Assembly (NCBI RefSeq): GCF_036188265.1
Contig: NZ_CP108093.1
Location: 6,167,001-6,231,000, forward strand
Source: Streptomyces sp. NBC_00247
Lineage (GTDB): Bacteria; Actinomycetota; Actinomycetes; Streptomycetales; Streptomycetaceae
Direction of reading: 5' to 3'
DNA: 64,000 bases
Made by a program: the position numbers and the translations under genes. The notes under the pieces were generated by a model. The model had not been told where the DNA came from, made no database searches, and worked only from the letters and a program-made list of their open reading frames with translations. Each line of letters opens with the position of its first letter. The first letter of the stretch is position 1. This document shows positions 12,513 through 22,701 of this stretch, one piece after another.

Positions 12513-13354
12513 CCCCCCAGACCCCCGAACCGTTCGGCGCCCGGCTGCGCCACGCCATGGACACCCGCGGACCGCTCTGCGTCGGCATCGACCCGCACGC
12601 CTCGCTGCTCGCCTCATGGGGCCTGTCCGACGACATCGCGGGCCTGGAGCGCTTCACCCGTACGGTCGTCGAGGCGCTCGCCGACCGGGTCGCCGTCCTC
12701 AAGCCGCAGTCCGCGTTCTTCGAGCGCTTCGGCTCGCGCGGCGTCGCCGTTCTGGAGACCGCCGTCGCCGAGGCCCGCTCGGCCGGCGCGCTCGTGCTGA
12801 TGGACGCCAAGCGCGGCGACATCGGCTCCACCATGGGCGCCTACGCGGCCACCTACCTGGACAAGGACTCGCCGCTGTTCTCGGACGCGGTCACCGTCTC
12901 GCCGTACCTCGGCTTCGGCTCGCTGCGCCCGGCGCTCGACGCCGCCGCGGTCTCCGGCGCGGGCGTCTTCGTGCTGGCGCTCACCTCCAACCCGGAGGGC
13001 GCCGAGGTGCAGCGCTCGACCGCGGCCGACGGCCGCTCGCTCGCCCAGCTGATGCTCGACCACATGGCCGCCGAGAACGCCGGAGCCGAGCCGCTGGGTT
13101 CGGTCGGCGCGGTGGTCGGCGCGACGCTCGGGGACGCCGGGGTGAATCTGGCGATCAACGGTCCGCTGCTCGCTCCCGGGATCGGTGCCCAGGGCGCCAC
13201 CCCGGCCGATCTGCCGGCCGTGTTCGGCGAATCGGTGGGCAATGTGGTGCCGAGCGTGAGCCGGGGTGTTCTGCGTCACGGTCCGGACGTCGCGGGTCTG
13301 CGCGAGGCCGCGACACGCTTCGCCGACGAGGTCCGTACGGCCGTTCACGGATAG
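12509..13354 (+). CDS. pyrF: Orotidine 5'-phosphate decarboxylase, type 2
   Basis: This 281-residue enzyme makes UMP from OMP. LCVGIDPH, LKPQSAFFE and the active-site block MDAKRGDIGSTM identify the PyrF2 subfamily of actinobacteria. It overlaps pyrD by GTGA. A terminator with a T run follows, closing the pyrimidine region. Confidence 0.96.
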
Positions 13355-13422
13355 TTGAATGCGACACATAACAGCGCGTTGACGAATTCCTGAGCAAAAT
13401 ACCGGGCTTTATGCGGTAAATG

Positions 13423-13453
13423 TCCTGGTCGGCCAAGGCTGACCAGGACTTTT
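13423..13453 (+). terminator. Intrinsic terminator after pyrF
   Basis: A perfect 9-bp stem, gtcctggtc (13423-13431) with gaccaggac (13441-13449), and a 9-nt loop are followed by tttt. This is one of the few classical U-tract terminators in the window. Confidence 0.8.
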
Positions 13454-13603
13454 CGTTCGTTCTCGCTGACTCCGGAGCGGTTGGCCGCTAGTCTCCGTCG
13501 AGAGCCAACGAGCACAGGTTGTTGTTCGTGGCTCGCCAGGTGTGGGGCGAAAGGGTCCTCACCGGTCCGTATCCGACAGATCGACATCCGAGGTGACGTA
13601 GGC

Positions 13604-13927
13604 GTGGCTCTTCCGCCCCTTACCCCTGAACAGCGCGCAGCCGCGCTCGAAAAGGCCGCCGCGGCTCGCCGGGAGCGGGCCGAGGTAAAGAATCGACTCA
13701 AGCACTCCGGCGCCTCGCTCCACGAGGTCATCAAGCAGGGTCGGGAGAACGACGTCATCGGCAAGATGAAGGTCTCCGCACTCCTTGAGTCCCTGCCGGG
13801 CGTGGGCAAGGTCCGCGCCAAGCAGATCATGGAGCGTCTCGGGATCTCCGAGAGCCGCAGAGTCCGGGGTCTCGGCTCCAACCAGATCGCATCCTTGGAG
13901 CGAGAGTTCGGCGGCTCAGCCGCCTGA
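13604..13927 (+). CDS. mihF: Streptomyces integration host factor sIHF (mIHF family)
   Basis: This 107-residue nucleoid protein is the actinobacterial IHF, unrelated in fold to enterobacterial IHF. Two DNA-contacting parts are visible: the helical N-terminus (about 10-45, EKAAAARRERAEVKNRLK) and a helix-two-turn-helix near LPGVGKVRAKQIMERLGI. It bends and compacts DNA and affects development and secondary metabolism. GTG 13604 has GAGG at 13590-13593. The larger open frame to the left has no conserved sequence. Confidence 0.93.
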   Translation: MALPPLTPEQRAAALEKAAAARRERAEVKNRLKHSGASLHEVIKQGRENDVIGKMKVSALLESLPGVGKVRAKQIMERLGISESRRVRGLGSNQIASLEREFGGSAA

Positions 13928-13965
13928 CGTTCTCAGGCACCCCTGAGAACCTGGATAATCGCTGC

Positions 13966-14583
13966 ATGGCTGCAACATCCCGGGGGACGTCCCCCGTACC
14001 CCCGGACGTACGTCCGCGGCTGACCGTGCTCTCCGGCCCCTCAGGGGTCGGCAAGAGCACGGTCGTCGCGCATATGCGCAAGGTCCACCCCGAGGTATGG
14101 CTCTCGGTGTCGGCGACGACCCGCAAGCCCCGCCCCGGTGAGAGCAACGGCGTCCACTACTTCTTCGTGGACGACCAGGAGTTCGACAAGCTGATCGCCA
14201 ACGGCGAGCTGCTCGAATGGGCGGAGTTCGCGGGCAACCGCTACGGCACCCCCCGCAGGGCCGTCCTCGACCGGCTGGAGAACGGCGAGCCGGTGCTGCT
14301 GGAGATCGACCTCCAGGGCGCCCGGCTGGTCCGCGAGTCGATGTCCGACGCGCGGCTCGTCTTCCTGGCCCCGCCGAGCTGGGACGAGCTGGTCCGCCGG
14401 CTCACCGGCCGGGGCACCGAACCGCCCGAGGTGATCGAGCGCAGGCTCGCCGCCGCCAAGGTCGAACTGGCCGCCGAGGCCGAGTTCGACACCACTCTCG
14501 TCAACACCTCCGTCGAGGACGTGGCACGCGAGCTGCTAGCCTTGATGCTTCAGGCTTCCGACCACCGTGCCACGAGCGACTGA
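13966..14583 (+). CDS. gmk: Guanylate kinase
   Basis: This 205-residue enzyme converts GMP to GDP with ATP. The P-loop SGPSGVGKST is at 23-32. The GMP-binding region SVSATTRKPRPGE and LLEWAEFAGNRYGTP are intact. An N-terminal extension of about 16 residues precedes the core. It lies 38 bp after sIHF and 123 bp before rpoZ, probably as a transcriptional unit. Confidence 0.97.
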   Translation: MAATSRGTSPVPPDVRPRLTVLSGPSGVGKSTVVAHMRKVHPEVWLSVSATTRKPRPGESNGVHYFFVDDQEFDKLIANGELLEWAEFAGNRYGTPRRAVLDRLENGEPVLLEIDLQGARLVRESMSDARLVFLAPPSWDELVRRLTGRGTEPPEVIERRLAAAKVELAAEAEFDTTLVNTSVEDVARELLALMLQASDHRATSD

Positions 14584-14706
14584 CGAACCGACGCGAACGG
14601 CCTCACGGCCGACGCCGAGTGTCAGCCGCACCCCACGGATCACCGCCGGCCGGCAGCCGCAGCATCAAAGATCTCTTTGATCTACACCCCCTTCGGAAGG
14701 CAGAGA

Positions 14707-14979
14707 GTGTCCTCTTCCATCACCACGCCCGAGGGCATCATCAACCCGCCGATTGATGAGCTCCTCGAGGCCACCGACTCGAAGTACAGCCTCGTGATCT
14801 ACGCCGCCAAGCGCGCGCGCCAGATCAACGCGTACTACTCGCAGCTCGGTGAAGGCCTCCTCGAGTACGTCGGTCCGCTCGTCGACACCCACGTCCACGA
14901 GAAGCCGCTGTCGATCGCGCTCCGCGAGATCAACGCCGGCCTGCTGACCTCCGAGGCCATCGAGGGCCCCGCGCAGTAA
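14707..14979 (+). CDS. rpoZ: RNA polymerase omega subunit
   Basis: This 90-residue omega subunit helps fold and assemble beta-prime. GIINPPIDELLEATDSKYSLVIYAAKRARQIN is the diagnostic N-terminal half (30 residues, about 11-42). GTG 14707 follows GGAAGG. A long hairpin terminates the gene. Confidence 0.96.
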   Translation: MSSSITTPEGIINPPIDELLEATDSKYSLVIYAAKRARQINAYYSQLGEGLLEYVGPLVDTHVHEKPLSIALREINAGLLTSEAIEGPAQ

Positions 14980-15019
14980 GCAGCCTCATCTCCCGCCGCG
15001 GGCGGGAAGAACGCACCTT

Positions 15020-15058
15020 CACCCCGGGCCCGGCGGATCATCCGCCGGGCCCGGGGTG
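15020..15058 (+). terminator. Strong hairpin after rpoZ
   Basis: A perfect 18-bp GC-rich stem (15020-15037 with 15041-15058) closes on a 3-nt loop, 40 nt after the rpoZ stop. There is no U tract. Confidence 0.8.
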
Positions 15059-15135
15059 TGTCCGGGGCCGCCGGACGACGGGCGGCGGGGGTGGGGCAGC
15101 ATGGAAGGACACCGAGCCGAGTGCGGGGAGACGCA

Positions 15136-16341
15136 GTGGAGAAGCCGAAGGTCGTTCTGGGGGTCAGCGGAGGCATCGCCGCGTACAAGGCGTGCGAACT
15201 GCTGCGCCGGCTGACCGAGTCCGGGCACGACGTGACCGTGGTGCCCACCGCGGCCTCACTGCACTTCGTCGGCGCCGCCACCTGGTCCGCGCTCTCCGGG
15301 CATCCGGTCTCCACCGAGGTCTGGAACGACGTCCACGAGGTACCCCACGTGCGCACCGGGCAGGCAGCCGACCTCGTCGTGGTCGCCCCGGCCACCGCCG
15401 ACATGCTCGCGAAGGCCGCCCACGGGCTCGCCGACGACCTGCTCACCAACACCCTGCTCACGGCCCGCTGTCCGGTCGTGTTCGCGCCCGCCATGCACAC
15501 CGAGATGTGGGAGCACCCGGCCACCCAGGAGAACGTCGCCACTCTGCGCCGCCGGGGCGCCGTGGTCATCGAGCCGGCCGTCGGCCGGCTCACCGGGGTC
15601 GACACCGGCAAGGGACGGCTCCCCGACCCCGCCGAGATCTTCGAGGTCTGCCGCCGGGTGCTGTCCCGGGGCGTCACGGCACCCGACCTCGCGGGCCGTC
15701 ACGTCGTGATCAGCGCCGGAGGCACCCGCGAGCCGCTCGACCCGGTCCGCTACCTGGGCAACCGGTCCTCCGGCAAGCAGGGGTACGCACTCGCGCGCAC
15801 GGCCGTCGCCCGGGGTGCCCGGGTCACCCTGATCGAGGCGAACACCGGACTGCCGGACCCGGCCGGCGCCGACGTGGTCCACGTGGGAACCGCGATCCAG
15901 CTGCGGGAGGCCGTGCTGAAGGCGGCGGCCGGCGCGGACGCGGTGGTGATGGCCGCCGCCGTCGCCGACTTCCGGCCCGCCGCGTACGCCACCGGCAAGA
16001 TCAAGAAGCGCGACGACCGGGCGGATCCGGTCATTGAACTCGTACGTAATCCGGACATCCTCGCCGAGCTCTCCACCGAACGGGCCGCACCCGGTCAGGT
16101 GGTCGTGGGCTTCGCCGCGGAGACCGACGACGTACTCGCCAACGGGCGCGAGAAGCTCCGCCGCAAGGGGTGTGACCTTCTCGTCGTGAACGAGGTGGGG
16201 GAGCGCAAGACCTTCGGCTCCGAGGAGAACGAAGCGGTGGTCCTGGCCGCGGACGGCGGCGAGACGGCCGTGCCGTACGGGCCCAAGGAGGGCCTCGCCG
16301 ACACCTTGTGGGGCCTGGTAGCCGCCCGCTTCCCGGGGTAG
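15136..16341 (+). CDS. coaBC: Bifunctional phosphopantothenoylcysteine decarboxylase/synthetase
   Basis: This 401-residue fusion performs two steps of coenzyme A synthesis. The N-terminal flavin decarboxylase CoaC (about 1-180) has GVSGGIAAYKACELLRRL, the catalytic His in EVPHVRTG and the actinobacterial PAMHTEMW motif. The C-terminal CoaB synthetase (about 190-401) has ISAGGTREPLDPVR and GKIKKRD. The Cys of the usual substrate-flap motif is replaced by Val (TGVDTGKG), as I recall for other actinobacteria. GTG 15136 follows GGGGAG. It lies directly upstream of metK. Confidence 0.95.
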   Translation: MEKPKVVLGVSGGIAAYKACELLRRLTESGHDVTVVPTAASLHFVGAATWSALSGHPVSTEVWNDVHEVPHVRTGQAADLVVVAPATADMLAKAAHGLADDLLTNTLLTARCPVVFAPAMHTEMWEHPATQENVATLRRRGAVVIEPAVGRLTGVDTGKGRLPDPAEIFEVCRRVLSRGVTAPDLAGRHVVISAGGTREPLDPVRYLGNRSSGKQGYALARTAVARGARVTLIEANTGLPDPAGADVVHVGTAIQLREAVLKAAAGADAVVMAAAVADFRPAAYATGKIKKRDDRADPVIELVRNPDILAELSTERAAPGQVVVGFAAETDDVLANGREKLRRKGCDLLVVNEVGERKTFGSEENEAVVLAADGGETAVPYGPKEGLADTLWGLVAARFPG

Positions 16342-16487
16342 ATTCACCCCCGCCGCACCCGCGTGGGCGACTCGGGAGAAAATAGGTCTCCACAGTGCTT
16401 CCGCGGGCGGGCCGGACCCCCGAATTCGCCAGTGCCGCACGTCACAGCGCTCCCAAGGGGCGAGACGTGTGGTCCAACCGCCGGAAG

Positions 16488-16538
16488 CGACCGATAAACT
16501 GGTCGCGGAACGTGCCGGGCGCAGCTCCCGGTCGTTCC
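16488..16538 (+). promoter_or_regulatory. Structured leader before metK
   Basis: Two adjacent hairpins occur in the 239-bp coaBC-metK gap. gcgacc (16488-16493) pairs with ggtcgc (16501-16506). A longer one joins ggaacg to cgttcc (about 16507-16538) with ccggg/cccgg inside. A SAM-responsive leader would be logical before metK, but I could not fit a known SAM riboswitch core here. Promoter elements are not clear. Confidence 0.35.
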
Positions 16539-16580
16539 ACCCATGATCAGCCAGCAGCCGCTGCAACCCCAGGGAGCGAT

Positions 16581-17801
<1,221 letters not shown>

Positions 17802-17843
17802 CCACGGCCGGTCCGCCGGCGGCGGACCCGCACACGTGACGAG

Positions 17844-17884
17844 GGCCGGGGCCCGGACACCATGACGGTGTCCGGGCCCCGGCC
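17844..17884 (+). terminator. Hairpin terminator after metK
   Basis: A perfect 18-bp stem (17844-17861 with 17867-17884), a 5-nt loop and a short ttt follow, starting 43 bp after the metK stop. It separates metK from priA. Confidence 0.85.
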
Positions 17885-17933
17885 TTTCCCCGCGCACCGT
17901 GCGCTGTCGGTCCTCTCTGGTAGGAATGTGGCT

Positions 17934-20078
17934 GTGAGCAGCGAGGACGAGCGGGCGGACGAGCCCGGGGACGGCATGCCGGAGCAGCTTGCGCTCATCC
18001 GGGAGACCGTGCGCCGGGCGAAGGTGCCGCGCGCCAAACCGCGTACCTGGCGCGGAGCGCCGCTCGCCGCCGAACTGCCCGTCGCCCGGGTCCTGGTGAA
18101 CAAGGGCGTGCTCCACCTCGACCAGTACTTCGACTACGCGGTGCCCGAGGAGCTCGACGCCGAGGCGCAGCCCGGCGTCCGGGTGCGGGTCCGCTTCGGC
18201 GCCGGCGGACGCCAGGTCCGGGGCGGCCGGCGCGAGGGCGGCGGGCTGATCGACGGCTTTCTGATCGAGCGGCGGGCCGAGTCCGACTACCAGGGCACCC
18301 TGGCCGCGCTCGCCTACGTCGTCTCGCCGGAGCCGGTCCTCGGGCCCGAGCTGCTGGGCCTCGCGCGCGCGGTCGCCGACCGGTACGCCGGCAGCCTCGC
18401 CGACGTGCTCCAGCTGGCGGTGCCACCGCGCAACAGCCGCGCCGAGAGCAGTCCCTCCCCCCGGCCGCTGCCCCCGCCCCCGCCCCCCGCGCCCGGCACC
18501 TGGGAGCGGTACGCCCAGGGGGCCGGCTTCCTGCGCGCGCTCGCCGAGGGCGGCGCACCCCGGGCCGTGTGGACCGCCCTGCCCGGCCCGCACTGGCCGC
18601 ACGAGATCGCCCGCGCCGTCGCGGCCACCCTCGCCTCGGGACGCGGCGCCCTCGTCGTGGTCCCGGACGGCCGGGCGGCCGGGCGGGTCGACGCGGCTCT
18701 GACCGCTCTGCTCGGCCCCGGCCTGCACGCCCTGCTCACCGCGGAGTCCGGTCCGGAGAAGCGGTACCGCCAGTGGCTCGCCGTCCGGCGCGGCTCGGTG
18801 CGGGCGGTGGTCGGGACCCGGGCGGCGATGTTCGCGCCCGTCGCGGACCTGGGGCTCGTGGTGGTCTGGGACGACGGGGACTCCAGCCACAGTGACGACA
18901 ACGCCCCCTTCCCCCACGTCCGGGAGGTACTGGAGCTCCGGGCCGCCCACGGGCGGTGCGGGTTCCTCCTCGGCGCCACCGGCTGCACGGTGGAGGCCGC
19001 CCAGCTGGTCGAGACCGGCTGGGCCCTGCCGCTGACCGCCCCCCGCGACCACGTACGGCGCGCCGCCCCCCTGATCCGCACGATCGGCGACGAGCAGCTG
19101 GCCCGGGACAGCGCCGCGCGTACCGCCCGGCTGCCCAGCCTGGCCTGGCAGACCGCGCGCGACGGGCTGCGCGACGGCCCGGTTCTGGTACAGGTCCCGC
19201 GCCGGGGATACGCCCCCCGGCTCGCCTGCGACCGCTGCCGCACCCCGGCCCGCTGCCGGCACTGTGCCGGACCGCTCCAGGCCCAGGACCAGCGGGAACT
19301 CGACTGCGCCTGGTGCGGGCGGCCCGAACACGCCTGGCACTGCGCCGAGTGCGGAGCCACCCGGCTGCGTGCGCGGATCGTCGGGGCACGGCGGACGGCG
19401 GACGAGCTCGGCCGCGCCTTCCCCAAGGTGCCGGTCCGCACCTCGGGCCGCGACCACGTCCTGGACGTGGTGCCGGGCGAGCCCGCCCTCGTGGTGAGCA
19501 CCCCCGGCGCCGAACCCGTCGCCGAGGGCGGATACGCGGCGGCCCTGCTGCTCGACGGCTGGGCCATGCTCGGCCGGCCCGACCTCCGGGCGGGCGAGGA
19601 GGCGCTGCGGCGCTGGATCGCCGCCGCCTCGCTGGTCCGGGGCCAGGAGGAGGGCGGCGCGGTGGTCGTCGTCGCCGAACCGACGCTCGGCCCCGTCCAG
19701 GCCCTGGTGCGGTGGGACCCCGCCGGGTTCGCCCGCCGGGAGCTGGCCGAGCGTGCCGAGCTCGGCTTCCCGCCCGTATCCCGGATGGCCTCGGTGACGG
19801 GCTCGCCCGGGGCGCTCACCGCGTTCCTCCAGAGCGCGAGCCTGCCGCCGGAGGCGGAGATCCTGGGGCCCGTACCAGTGCCCTCGGCCGGACCGGGGCG
19901 ACCGCGCCGGACCGGGGACGCGCCGCAGGGCGAGACCTGGGAGCGGCTGCTGATCCGGGTGGTCCCCGGGCGCGGTGCCGCGCTCGCCGCCGCGCTGAAG
20001 ACGGCTCAGGCCGCGCGGACGGCCAAGGGCGGAGCGGAGCCCGTACACATCAGGATCGATCCGCCCGACATCGGCTGA
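17934..20078 (+). CDS. priA: PriA-like primosome protein, probably not a helicase
   Basis: This 714-residue protein has the PriA layout: the N-terminal 3'-DNA-binding domain (VARVLVNKGVLHLDQYFDYAVP near 53-75), two RecA-like domains, and the zinc-binding domain with paired Cys motifs (CDRC, CRHC, CAWC, CAEC). The helicase motifs are lost. No GxGKT Walker A is present where WTALPGPHWPHEIA stands, and the DEEH box reads VWDDGDSS. This degeneration is typical of actinobacterial PriA, which likely works as a loading platform in replication restart. GTG 17934 was preferred; ATG 17862 lies inside the metK terminator loop. Confidence 0.88.
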   Translation: MSSEDERADEPGDGMPEQLALIRETVRRAKVPRAKPRTWRGAPLAAELPVARVLVNKGVLHLDQYFDYAVPEELDAEAQPGVRVRVRFGAGGRQVRGGRREGGGLIDGFLIERRAESDYQGTLAALAYVVSPEPVLGPELLGLARAVADRYAGSLADVLQLAVPPRNSRAESSPSPRPLPPPPPPAPGTWERYAQGAGFLRALAEGGAPRAVWTALPGPHWPHEIARAVAATLASGRGALVVVPDGRAAGRVDAALTALLGPGLHALLTAESGPEKRYRQWLAVRRGSVRAVVGTRAAMFAPVADLGLVVVWDDGDSSHSDDNAPFPHVREVLELRAAHGRCGFLLGATGCTVEAAQLVETGWALPLTAPRDHVRRAAPLIRTIGDEQLARDSAARTARLPSLAWQTARDGLRDGPVLVQVPRRGYAPRLACDRCRTPARCRHCAGPLQAQDQRELDCAWCGRPEHAWHCAECGATRLRARIVGARRTADELGRAFPKVPVRTSGRDHVLDVVPGEPALVVSTPGAEPVAEGGYAAALLLDGWAMLGRPDLRAGEEALRRWIAAASLVRGQEEGGAVVVVAEPTLGPVQALVRWDPAGFARRELAERAELGFPPVSRMASVTGSPGALTAFLQSASLPPEAEILGPVPVPSAGPGRPRRTGDAPQGETWERLLIRVVPGRGAALAAALKTAQAARTAKGGAEPVHIRIDPPDIG

Positions 20079-20191
20079 CGCCGGATGCTCCCGGGCGGAT
20101 CACGGGGTCCGATGGCCGACAGGCCCGTCGGTGGCCGGCCGGCCCGCGAGCGGTGGCCCGTGGTGCCTCAGCCGTCGCGTCAGCCGTGGCC

Positions 20192-20743
20192 TCAGCCGTT
20201 GCGCGGGCCGGGGAAGGCGCCCGGCCGCACGTCCCCGCGGAGCGGAGCGCCCGGCGCGGGCTGCGGAGGCATCGACCGGGCCGCGGGCACCGACGGCATC
20301 GGCGTACCCGTGCCGTGCGGGGGTCCCGGTTCGGTGGTGGCGGGTCCGGAACGCCCGGCGGCGGCCTCGGTGCCCTCCCCGGCGGGCTGCGACGCGTTAC
20401 GGCGCGCGCCGTAACGGCGGTGGACCGCCTGCTTGGTGACGCCCAGGGCCGAACCCACCGCGTCCCAGGAGAAGCCCAGCGAACGGTCGAAGTCGACCGC
20501 CGCGGTGACGAGCGTCTCGACGCTGTCCCGCAGCTCCTGGGCCAGACGGACCGTGGGGGCGGGGGCCCGCCCGTAGACCACGAAGCCCGCGGAGGGGCCC
20601 GAGCGGCGCGGACGGTAGACGTTGCCCAGCTGCGCGGTGAGGGTGCGCAGCGCGTCCACCTGCCGCCTGACCCGCTCGATGTCCCGCACCAGGAGATGCA
20701 GACTGGCCCGCGCTTGGGCGTCGTGCGTTGCGTGGTCGGCCAT
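20192..20743 (-). CDS. Small helix-turn-helix protein of unknown role
   Basis: This 183-residue protein starts MADHATHDAQARAS. It has a long predicted helix (LHLLVRDIERVRRQVDALRTL, in pieces about 14-36). Then comes a clear helix-turn-helix, SWDAVGSALGVTKQAVHRRYG, followed by a 60-residue Ala/Pro/Gly-rich disordered tail. The HTH resembles those of many small actinobacterial proteins kept near priA-fmt. ATG 20743 has GAGAGG 8 bp upstream. An inverted repeat lies 63 bp upstream of the start, a possible operator. Confidence 0.8.
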   Translation of the reverse strand: MADHATHDAQARASLHLLVRDIERVRRQVDALRTLTAQLGNVYRPRRSGPSAGFVVYGRAPAPTVRLAQELRDSVETLVTAAVDFDRSLGFSWDAVGSALGVTKQAVHRRYGARRNASQPAGEGTEAAAGRSGPATTEPGPPHGTGTPMPSVPAARSMPPQPAPGAPLRGDVRPGAFPGPRNG

Positions 20744-20805
20744 GAAGAAGCCTCTCGAACCGGCGTTGAAAGGGATCGGGCCGCCGCAGCGCGGCGACTC
20801 GCTTC

Positions 20806-20823
20806 GGTCAATCTCCTTTGACC
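20806..20823. promoter_or_regulatory. Inverted repeat GGTCAA-N6-TTGACC upstream of the HTH gene
   Basis: A perfect 6-bp palindrome arm pair with a 6-bp spacer lies 63 bp before the minus-strand HTH gene. Each arm is also a good -35 hexamer (TTGACC) on one strand. It could be an operator for the HTH protein or part of divergent promoters. Confidence 0.4.
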
Positions 20824-21179
20824 AACGCCCGACCGCCCTTGTGGTCACGCTCTCCGGCCGTTTCCGCATGTGCGCCGGGCGTACGCCGCGTGTGCGCCCC
20901 CTGGTCGGCGCCGCACCGATGTCCCTTCAGGCCGGGGCGGCGGCGGCGCCTGGCGCGGCGGGCGCACCGGTGTTCCCGGCGGCACGCGCGGCGGAGCTGC
21001 CAGGGCTAGCTAGGGGCTCTCCGAACACCGCGGCGGGGCAGGGAGGACCTCGGTCCGCCTCGCGGCCGCACGTACCGGAGACCGCTCCCCGGAGGGCGTC
21101 CACGGCCGGCGCGGCACGCTCATGCGTGCCAGGCGCCGCCGGACCCGCCCTCCGGGCGGACGGCGCTACTTTCGCGACA
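20824..21179. other. Intergenic stretch with no supported gene
   Basis: This stretch of about 356 bp between the HTH gene's upstream region and the insertion element is very GC-rich with short inverted pieces. No conserved reading frame or RNA is recognised. Before the insertion its right end would have been the upstream region of fmt. Confidence 0.5.
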
Positions 21180-21189
21180 CGCTTTAGAC

Positions 21190-22701
21190 CAAGGCCGTGA
21201 AGTTACGGCTCGGGGGACGGGTTGGCGTGTGGGTTGATCTGGTGCGATCCGGGACGTGAGAAGCGGAGCCCCGGTAGAACTGGCAGTCGACCAAGACAGC
21301 CGTTCACAGCACCGGAGGCTCCGCTGTCCGATCAGTGTGTCATCACGAGTGAAATCACGGTAGCCAAGGGCCTGTTCGCTCCCGGGCATCTGGGGGAACT
21401 CACCCGGATCGTCCCGTTCGAGATGGTCGACGCGGCCCTTGCCGAAACAGGTGCGGTCCAGCAGCGGCTGCGGAAGATCCCTGCCCGGGTGGTGGTCTAC
21501 CTGCTGCTGGCCGCGGCCCTTTTCGACGACTGCGGCTACCTGGCGGTCTGGCGCAAGCTCACTGCCTCACTGGAGGCGATACCGGTCGCGAACGTGACCG
21601 GCACGGCGCTCTGGCACGCCCGGACACGCCTGGGGGCGCGTCCCATGCAGGCCCTGTTCGACCTGTTGCGCGGGCCGGCCACGGCGATCCGTACCGCCGG
21701 CGCCCATTTCAAGGGCCTGCTGACCGTCGCGATCGACGGTACCTGCCTCGACGTCCCCGACAGCCCGCTGCACCGGGCCCGTCTGGGCGGGATCACCAAC
21801 CAGTACGGGACCTCCGGCTACCCGCAGATCTGCCTGACCGCGCTGGTGGCCTGCGGCACCCGCGCGGTCCTGGACGCCGCCTTCGGCCCCCGCACCAGCG
21901 GCGAAACCGTCTACGGCACACGACTGACCCGTTCCCTGCACGCGGGAATGATCGTCCTTCTCGACCGGGGCTTCTCCGGCAATCCGTTCCTGACCGCCGT
22001 CGCCGGCACCGAGGCCGCCTTCCTGGCCCGTATCTCGGCCGCCCGCAGACCTCCGGTCCTGGAGCGTTTCGAGGACGGCTCCCACCTCTCCCGCTTCGGC
22101 GGCCTCGAAGTCCGCATCATCGAATGCGAGATCACCATCATCACCAGCCAGGGCCGCACGACCGGCCTCTACCGAATGGCCACCAGCCTCCTCGACCACC
22201 ACCGATACCCGGCATCCGACCTGGTCAGCCTCTATCACGAGCGATGGGAAGTGGAGTCTGCCTACTTCGCGATCAAGAAGTCGATGCTGGGCCGACGAGT
22301 CCTGCGCTCCCAGACCTGTGCAGGCATCTCCCAGGAGGTCTACGCCCTCCTGAGCGCCTACCAGGCCCTGCGGATCGCGATCGCCGACGCCACCGGGACC
22401 ACACCCGGAGCCGACCCCGACCGGGGAAGTTTCAGCGTCGCACTACGATGCGCCCGCGATCAGATCGTCCGAGCCGCAGGCATCATCGCCGACACCGCGA
22501 TCGACCTCGTCGGAACGATCGGCCGAGCCGTCCTGGACCAGCTCATGCCCGCCCGCCGCCTCCGCGTCAGCCCCCGAGCGGTGAAACGACCCCTATCCCG
22601 ATACGCATACAAAAGCCTCAGAGTCGACCGGCACACCCACACAGCCACCCTCAACATCAAGATCTTGACGCCAACGCCCACGTCTTAACTTCACGGCCTT
22701 G
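21190..22701 (+). mobile_element. Complete IS4-family insertion sequence (1,512 bp)
   Basis: Perfect 16-bp terminal inverted repeats, caaggccgtgaagtta (21190-21205) and its complement (22686-22701), enclose one transposase gene. A 10-bp direct repeat, cgctttagac, flanks the element at 21180-21189 and 22702-22711. This target duplication length fits IS4-type elements. Intact ends, duplication and ORF indicate a recent insertion. It lies 60 bp upstream of fmt, in what was probably its promoter. Confidence 0.95.
21324..22688 (+). CDS. IS4-family DDE transposase
   Basis: This transposase of about 454 residues has DDE residues in TVAIDGTCLD, VLLDRGFSG and YHERWEVESAYFAIK. The last is the Y-(2)-R-(3)-E-(6)-K signature of the IS4 family. 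No ATG or GTG fits the conserved N-terminus (SDQCVITSEI...GHLGELTRIVPFEMVD). GGAGG at 21314-21318 lies 5 bp before an in-frame CTG at 21324, so a CTG start is likely. A TTG at 21222 is the alternative. The stop is at 22686-22688, inside the right terminal repeat. Confidence 0.88.
   Translation: MSDQCVITSEITVAKGLFAPGHLGELTRIVPFEMVDAALAETGAVQQRLRKIPARVVVYLLLAAALFDDCGYLAVWRKLTASLEAIPVANVTGTALWHARTRLGARPMQALFDLLRGPATAIRTAGAHFKGLLTVAIDGTCLDVPDSPLHRARLGGITNQYGTSGYPQICLTALVACGTRAVLDAAFGPRTSGETVYGTRLTRSLHAGMIVLLDRGFSGNPFLTAVAGTEAAFLARISAARRPPVLERFEDGSHLSRFGGLEVRIIECEITIITSQGRTTGLYRMATSLLDHHRYPASDLVSLYHERWEVESAYFAIKKSMLGRRVLRSQTCAGISQEVYALLSAYQALRIAIADATGTTPGADPDRGSFSVALRCARDQIVRAAGIIADTAIDLVGTIGRAVLDQLMPARRLRVSPRAVKRPLSRYAYKSLRVDRHTHTATLNIKILTPTPTS

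Noticed and set aside
16342..16580. SAM-I or SAM-IV riboswitch before metK
   Set aside because: I could not place the conserved core helices and loop bases. Only generic hairpins are visible.
17862..17933. priA start at ATG 17862
   Set aside because: This ATG is in the loop of the metK terminator and adds non-conserved residues. GTG 17934 fits the family N-terminus.
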